A stretch of DNA of 16,345 nucleotides. Source: G039029935 sp039029935. Its GTDB lineage: Bacteria; Chloroflexota; Anaerolineae; Caldilineales; Caldilineaceae. Location: assembly GCA_039029935.1 (NCBI GenBank), contig JBCCFC010000129.1, forward strand, positions 1 to 16,345, written 5' to 3'. The notes under the pieces were generated by a model. It worked only from the letters and a program-made list of their open reading frames with translations. It was not told where the DNA came from and ran no database searches. How positions within the stretch are numbered: the first letter of the stretch is position 1; each line of letters begins with the position of its first letter. The position numbers and the translations under genes were made by a program. This document shows, one piece after another, positions 13,422 to 16,345 of this stretch.

Positions 13422-14111
13422 TTAGTCTGGCAAAGCCAACCGCCCAATCTTCTGCGTATGCGCATCACAATACCACAACACGCCCTCGTGCATGGTCATC
13501 CCATGTACCTCGACTGGGGCTTCCACACGAATTACTTCATGGATACGCCCATCGTTGACATCCATCAAGTTGACTGTACCTGCTGATGTGTCGGCTATCC
13601 ACAAACGGCCATCCCCATCAGCGGACCATGCTATGCCATGTACACGTAACCCTGGCACAGGAAATGAATTGACCTCTTCCCACGTCGCCACATCCATGAC
13701 ATGCAATCGTTGCGAGGGTGGTGCAGCAATATAGAGCTTGCTGTCGCGGTACTCGATGCCATGTGCGCCCGTCACCTTGGCCTCGGCACTACCAGCCATC
13801 CACGCCACCACACCAGAGCCAGGCGACTCATATTTAGCAATCGTCTCACCTGTTGCTGGGTCGAGTTTGGCGACTTTGCACTCATACGTCGATGTCACCC
13901 ACAACGCATCCTCACCCAACGTTATCCCGCTGGCATGAACCGTGTCTGTCTGTGACTCAAAGAGAACCTCACCCGTTTCAAAGTCTTGTAGATAAATCTT
14001 GTGTTCCACTTGGTCAATGGACCATAGCACATCTGACGTTGCCTGCAAGCCATTGGGTTGTGGACCTGGACTATCGAATTTAACCTCTGGTTGTGCAATT
14101 TTGAATGCCAT
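13422..14111 (-). CDS. Beta-propeller protein (SMP-30/Vgb/NHL-like)
   Basis: 229 aa, no signal peptide. About five blades of roughly 42 residues are visible, each with a (N/H)G(I/L/M) turn and an LW(V/I)-D/T strand: PNG at 19-21 with LWS at 29-31; VHASGI at 58-63 with LWV at 70-72; AHGI at 116-119 with LYI; VHGI at 157-160 with LWIAD; VHGM at 202-205 with LWYCD. This fits six- or seven-blade propellers such as SMP-30/gluconolactonase or virginiamycin B lyase, but is shorter than usual. The recurring histidines may line the central channel. No enzymatic role can be assigned. ATG at 14111 follows AAGGAG (14120-14125, minus) by 8 nt. A 17-bp palindrome lies 48-64 bp upstream. Confidence 0.75.
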   Translation of the reverse strand: MAFKIAQPEVKFDSPGPQPNGLQATSDVLWSIDQVEHKIYLQDFETGEVLFESQTDTVHASGITLGEDALWVTSTYECKVAKLDPATGETIAKYESPGSGVVAWMAGSAEAKVTGAHGIEYRDSKLYIAAPPSQRLHVMDVATWEEVNSFPVPGLRVHGIAWSADGDGRLWIADTSAGTVNLMDVNDGRIHEVIRVEAPVEVHGMTMHEGVLWYCDAHTQKIGRLALPD

Positions 14112-14158
14112 GTGTGTTTCTCCTTATGAAAATTGTGGCTGAGAAGCGTTGAGACCAC

Positions 14159-14175
14159 TAGATTGGTCCAATCTA
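14159..14175. promoter_or_regulatory. 17-bp palindrome, candidate operator of the propeller gene
   Basis: TAGATTGG (14159-14166) and CCAATCTA (14168-14175) are perfect 8-bp inverted arms around one central base. The site lies 48-64 bp upstream of the ATG at 14111, downstream of the cupin terminator, where a promoter must be. This suits a dimeric repressor or activator of the MarR, TetR or GntR type. No regulator gene of that kind is in the window. No convincing -35/-10 pair was found beside it. Confidence 0.5.
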
Positions 14176-14205
14176 ACAGCCTTCAAAACATCACTCTACT
14201 TGGAT

Positions 14206-14235
14206 AAAAATAGCCGTACTCGCATTGAGTACGGC
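14206..14235 (-). terminator. Intrinsic terminator of the cupin gene
   Basis: Read on the minus strand, a perfect 9-bp stem (GCCGTACTC/GAGTACGGC, loop AATGC, plus coordinates 14213-14235) is followed after two bases by five T residues (14206-14210). It starts about 40 nt after the cupin stop. This is a textbook rho-independent signal and separates the cupin gene from the propeller gene. Confidence 0.85.
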
Positions 14236-14273
14236 CATCCGCATTAATTCTCGTTTAATTGTATCAAAATCGC

Positions 14274-14597
14274 TTAGGAAGGAAAAGGCGCGATCACGGT
14301 GATAAACGTGAGCATATCGTCGCCCTGATTCTCTACCCCATGCACAATCCCAGCGGGAGCCAGAACCAGCGAGCCAATACCACAGGTCTGCTGCTCATCG
14401 CCTACAGTAAAAACACCCTCACCAGCCAACACAAAGTAAAATTTATCTTGGTCGGCATGGTCATGTAAATGTTGCGCCTGTCCTGTGGTCAAACAGTTTA
14501 ACCCCGTCAACAATCGTTCGCTTTGAAAAAATGTATGTTTAAATGCTTTGTCCTCACGCGCTTGGGCGTGGTCAAGTGGCTGAATAAAATAACTCAT
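14274..14597 (-). CDS. Small single-domain cupin protein
   Basis: 107 aa, one cupin domain, cytoplasmic. Motif 1 is G39-x5-H45-x-H47-x4-K52-x6-G59 in QHLHDHADQDKFYFVLAGEG. The usual Glu ligand position is Lys52. Motif 2, G75-x5-P81-x-G83-x2-H86-x3-N90, is perfect. Three His ligands (45, 47, 86) could still bind a metal. Such proteins range from sugar-binding or isomerase to dioxygenase functions; none can be chosen. The open frame extends to 14666, but the extra 23 residues are encoded by tandem repeats. ATG at 14597 follows AGGAG (14604-14608, minus) by 6 nt and is taken as the start. A strong terminator lies downstream. The secreted-protein gene at 14696-15103 lies upstream on the same strand. 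Confidence 0.82.
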   Translation of the reverse strand: MSYFIQPLDHAQAREDKAFKHTFFQSERLLTGLNCLTTGQAQHLHDHADQDKFYFVLAGEGVFTVGDEQQTCGIGSLVLAPAGIVHGVENQGDDMLTFITVIAPFPS

Positions 14598-14603
14598 GCG
14601 TTT

Positions 14604-14608
14604 CTCCT
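14604..14608 (-). promoter_or_regulatory. Shine-Dalgarno site that decides the cupin start
   Basis: AGGAG on the minus strand lies 6 nt before the ATG at 14597. It supports that start over the longer frame whose extra codons run through the repeat at 14615-14666. Confidence 0.8.
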
Positions 14609-14614
14609 GTAAAA

Positions 14615-14682
14615 GTTGAAAGGTGGAAGGGTTGAAAGGTGGAAGAGTTGAAAGTTCACTCTTCACTCTTCACTCCTTCACC
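14615..14682. repeat. Compound tandem repeat: 16-mer plus TTCACTC heptamers
   Basis: GTTGAAAGGTGGAAGG (14615-14630) is repeated with one change at 14631-14646, and a third partial copy begins at 14647. It runs into three perfect copies of TTCACTC (14655-14675) and a degenerate fourth (TTCACCC, 14677-14683). The two arrays are nearly back to back in the spacer between the cupin gene and the secreted-protein gene. Confidence 0.85.
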
Positions 14683-14695
14683 CCGTCTTCTTTTT

Positions 14696-15103
14696 CTATT
14701 CTACCACAAGTACCACATGATCCTGTGCATACACATCATAGGCGTACATCCACAACTCATCATCAACAATGGTGCCAACGACGTAGGGTGGTGGTTCGGG
14801 GAGTCCATCAAAACGGAATTGACCATCTTCTTGCACAGAGACCATGTATTCGTTGCCACTGTTGGTGTAGACCACAACGGGTGTGCCTGCGGAAATGGGT
14901 GTGCTAGCTGTTAGTTCACCCTCTGCATTGTATTCTACACGGTGTACCTCGCCTGTGACTGTGAAATGGTGTTCGGCCAAGTCATGCAGGATGGGTGCGA
15001 CGTTCATGGCTTGCGCAGTTGCATTTGGTAAGAGTGATACGACAAGGGTAATGGTGAGAAAGAAGAAAATCGTTTGCCATGTTTTGAAGCGCATTATTTG
15101 CAT
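14696..15103 (-). CDS. Small secreted or lipid-free exported protein of unknown function
   Basis: 135 aa. A Sec signal peptide is clear: basic start (MQIMRFK), hydrophobic core (IFFFLTITLVVSLL), and a likely signal peptidase I site at ATAQA (about residues 28-32). The mature part (about 103 aa) is rich in beta-type segments: HHFTVTGEVHRVEYNAEG, TPVVVYTNSGNEYMVSVQED, QFRFDGL, YVVGTIVDDELWMYAYDVYA. This resembles a small Ig-like or carboxypeptidase-regulatory-like beta-sandwich, but I recognise no family. ATG at 15103 is taken; an ATG at 15094 is also in frame. Neither has a good ribosome binding site. It faces away from the secreted SdrD_B-like gene at 15584 across a 480-bp spacer. Confidence 0.7.
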   Translation of the reverse strand: MQIMRFKTWQTIFFFLTITLVVSLLPNATAQAMNVAPILHDLAEHHFTVTGEVHRVEYNAEGELTASTPISAGTPVVVYTNSGNEYMVSVQEDGQFRFDGLPEPPPYVVGTIVDDELWMYAYDVYAQDHVVLVVE

Positions 15104-15583
15104 CAGTGTCTATCCGTTCGTATATGTCCGTTTATGTTTATCTATCTAAATTTGATTGACGATTCTTCTGCACAAACATTGCATCATATTTTATCGCCAA
15201 CTCTTGTTGCATTTCATATCAAAACTGCTAATCAAATATTACTCCATCTAAGACAAAAAGGCTTGCGGTGAATGACAGATTCGACATCAAACATTTGACG
15301 TAAACGATATGCCCTTTGTTGAGACAATCGACCAGAACATAAAAATCTACGCTAAAAAATAACCAAAATAGCGGTGGATTTTTGTTGTAGGAGCATCCAT
15401 AAAATGTTGCAAAATATTCTGTCTGATAGACTTAGGAAACAGTTTACGGAGAACCGTACTTATTGCTGATCCTTTCAAGAGTTTTATGCGATATAATGGG
15501 GTCACAGCACAAAAATATGCATCGCTACTATCATCACTGCTAATAACAACTATCCAAACTAGACAACCAATCCTAAAAACAAA
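15104..15583. other. Divergent intergenic spacer (480 bp)
   Basis: This AT-rich stretch separates two exported-protein genes transcribed away from each other. It holds an imperfect hairpin (15341-15353 with 15370-15383: AAAAATC.../...GATTTTT with CGCT/AGCG at the loop side) and the -10-like box at 15492. A 65-codon plus-strand frame at 15074-15271 has no ribosome binding site and overlaps the signal peptide of the minus gene, so it is not called. I see no tRNA or other RNA gene. Confidence 0.6.
15492..15497 (+). promoter_or_regulatory. Candidate -10 box for the SdrD_B-like gene
   Basis: A perfect TATAAT stands at 15492-15497, about 87 bp before the ATG at 15584. The best -35 match (TTGCTG, 15463-15468) is 23 bp away, too far, so an activator or an alternative -35 would be needed. 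Confidence 0.4.
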
Positions 15584-16153
15584 ATGAAACAGAAAATTTT
15601 ACAACCAAAAACCAATAGTTGGGGGCTTTTCGGTACTCAAATTTTATACCGAAGACAGTTCGCCATAAAGAGTATGCTTTGCCTTTTGGTGAGCAGTATA
15701 CTCTGGACCAGTTTGATGATACCGTCTACAACATATGCGGAGACACCGTTTAGTAGCGGTATTGTCTCTGGGTGGGTATGGCTTGACGAAAATGAAAATG
15801 GTATCCATGAGTTTCACGAAGAAATGGTGAGCGAGGCTACGATTAGTCTTGTCGCAGTGGGTGATTCTGGGGATGACTCAGCAGCAGAACCAATCAGCAT
15901 CGACGTGGCAACGGATGCCACGGGGTATTTCATCGTGGACGAATTGCCCGTTGGAACCTATGAGGTCTGGTGTCATGCCGACGATATGATGAATGAATCA
16001 GAAAAGCTAGAGGTGGTGATCAGTGAGTTAAACAGCAATGTCACGGTTGCGCTGGGCGTCACCTATTCCTTTAGCCTGCTGGAAATCGGCCATGTGATTC
16101 CACCAGTGTTCCTTTTTCAACAGAAGGTGTATCTGCCAATTGTTGAATATTAA
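15584..16153 (+). CDS. Secreted SdrD_B-like domain protein with C-terminal YLPxV tail
   Basis: 189 aa. A long N-terminal leader with one hydrophobic segment (about 28-47) ends near TTYAE (about 49-53), a likely signal peptidase site. Residues about 59-160 match the SdrD_B/Cna_B-like beta-sandwich. GWVWLDENENGIHEFHEE holds a calcium-loop-like D-x-N-x-N-G, and TDATGYFIVDELPVGTYEVW is the usual T-D-x-x-G-Y-F-x--L-P-x-G-x-Y element. These domains act as stalks or spacers in surface proteins. The protein ends FQQKVYLPIVEY. A terminal hydrophobic 'YLP(L/I)V' is a tail I recall from many Chloroflexota exported proteins; its role is unknown. There is no LPxTG and no C-terminal membrane anchor. The ATG lacks a clear ribosome binding site. 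Short compared with multi-domain relatives. Confidence 0.75.
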   Translation: MKQKILQPKTNSWGLFGTQILYRRQFAIKSMLCLLVSSILWTSLMIPSTTYAETPFSSGIVSGWVWLDENENGIHEFHEEMVSEATISLVAVGDSGDDSAAEPISIDVATDATGYFIVDELPVGTYEVWCHADDMMNESEKLEVVISELNSNVTVALGVTYSFSLLEIGHVIPPVFLFQQKVYLPIVEY

Positions 16154-16170
16154 GAAACAACCCTAGAGGG

Positions 16171-16203
16171 CACAAAGAACGCCGAGGGTTCGCAGAGAGA
16201 GTT
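16171..16203 (+). repeat. Dispersed GCAGAG-rich repeat, intergenic copy 3
   Basis: CACAAAGAACGCCGAGGGTT is followed by CGCAGAGAGAG. The arrangement of AAAG, CGC-GAG, TTCGC and GCAGAG words is that of the elements within the two GT39 genes (TTCGC and GCAGAG also occur at 10019-10064). It lies in the spacer after the SdrD_B-like gene. Confidence 0.5.
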
Positions 16204-16230
16204 TTGTATTTTCACTCTTGTTGCAGACTC

Positions 16231-16343
16231 ATAAATGACTCCACTGAAAAAAGTCCGACTTCTGTAGAATTTGTTATTCGCTACCACTGGTAAGAAGTCG
16301 GACTTTTGTATCGGTTTGACCTTTTTTCAGCAGAGTCATAAAT
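16231..16343. mobile_element. 101-bp MITE-like element with TIRs and flanking ATAAAT
   Basis: The element proper is 16237-16337. Its ends, GACTCCACTGAAAAAAG (16237-16253) and the inverse of 16321-16337 (GACTCTGCTGAAAAAAG), match at 15 of 17 positions. ATAAAT stands directly outside both ends (16231-16236 and 16338-16343), as a target-site duplication would. Inside, AAAAGTCCGACTTCT (16249-16263) and AGAAGTCGGACTTTT (16293-16307) are perfect 15-bp inverted arms. There is no coding capacity, so it is non-autonomous and needs a transposase from elsewhere. The strong stem could also act as a transcription terminator in both directions. Confidence 0.75.
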
Positions 16344-16345
16344 AG

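Noticed and set aside
14598..14666. 23-residue N-terminal extension of the cupin
   Set aside because: It is encoded by the tandem repeat, and a well-spaced AGGAG precedes the ATG at 14597.
14615..14683. CRISPR array
   Set aside because: The repeats are head to tail without unique spacers and there are no cas genes in the window.
15074..15271. 65-codon plus-strand frame in the divergent spacer
   Set aside because: It overlaps the signal-peptide codons of the minus-strand gene, lacks a ribosome binding site, and has no family resemblance.
16249..16307. Plain rho-independent terminator after the SdrD_B-like gene
   Set aside because: The stem is strong, but the outer inverted repeats and exact ATAAAT flanks fit a mobile element better. 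Termination may be a side effect.

Overview
The window looks like chromosomal DNA of a Chloroflexota (Anaerolineae/Caldilinea-like) bacterium. This is an inference. It rests on strong AGGAG-type ribosome binding sites, Uma2-type and Rpn-type PD-(D/E)xK proteins with charged repeat tails, large GT39 membrane glycosyltransferases with C-terminal beta-sandwich domains, a secreted SdrD_B-like protein ending in a 'VYLPIV' tail, and short tandem 7-16 bp repeats between genes. A filamentous cyanobacterium would share some of these traits and cannot be fully excluded. No rRNA, tRNA, CRISPR array or plasmid/phage hallmark was seen.

Layout, left to right. (1) 1-3500, plus strand: a possible tail of an upstream gene, a heptamer repeat, a palindrome over a promoter, a Uma2 endonuclease-family protein with a coiled-coil tail, a TPR protein, and a membrane-anchored endonuclease/exonuclease/phosphatase (EEP) protein that starts 2 nt after the TPR gene. 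(2) 3500-3886: a degenerate palindromic intergenic repeat and a doubtful small minus-strand ORF. (3) 3887-12343: a tight run of seven plus-strand genes: alpha/beta hydrolase, RHH/DUF5678-like small protein, retropepsin-like aspartic protease, GT39 glycosyltransferase, Rpn-like PD-(D/E)xK protein, second GT39 glycosyltransferase, beta-class DNA methyltransferase. Spacings are mostly under 40 nt and three junctions overlap. The RHH/protease pair is visibly more AT-rich than the glycosyltransferases (22 of 60 G+C at 4741-4800 against 36 of 60 at 6841-6900). (4) 12344-15103, minus strand: secreted small protein, cupin (with a clear intrinsic terminator), five-blade propeller protein with a palindrome upstream, and an Ada-like AraC/alkyltransferase fusion that meets the methyltransferase gene tail to tail. 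(5) 15104-16345: a 480-bp divergent spacer, a secreted SdrD_B-like protein, and a 101-bp MITE-like element with terminal inverted repeats and an ATAAAT direct repeat on both sides.

The two GT39 enzymes share a distinctive pair of C-terminal beta-sandwich domains and probably transfer lipid-linked sugars outside the membrane to a surface polymer or protein. They are interrupted by the Rpn-like gene. Each carries a stretch of charged low-complexity sequence that seems to be an in-frame insertion of the same dispersed GCAGAG-rich DNA repeat, read in different frames. The methyltransferase has no partner nuclease here. The Ada-like protein repairs alkylated bases. I see no complete, self-contained new defence system. 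The best leads are the in-frame repeat insertions, the RHH/retropepsin pair, the MITE, and the C-terminal YLPxV tail.
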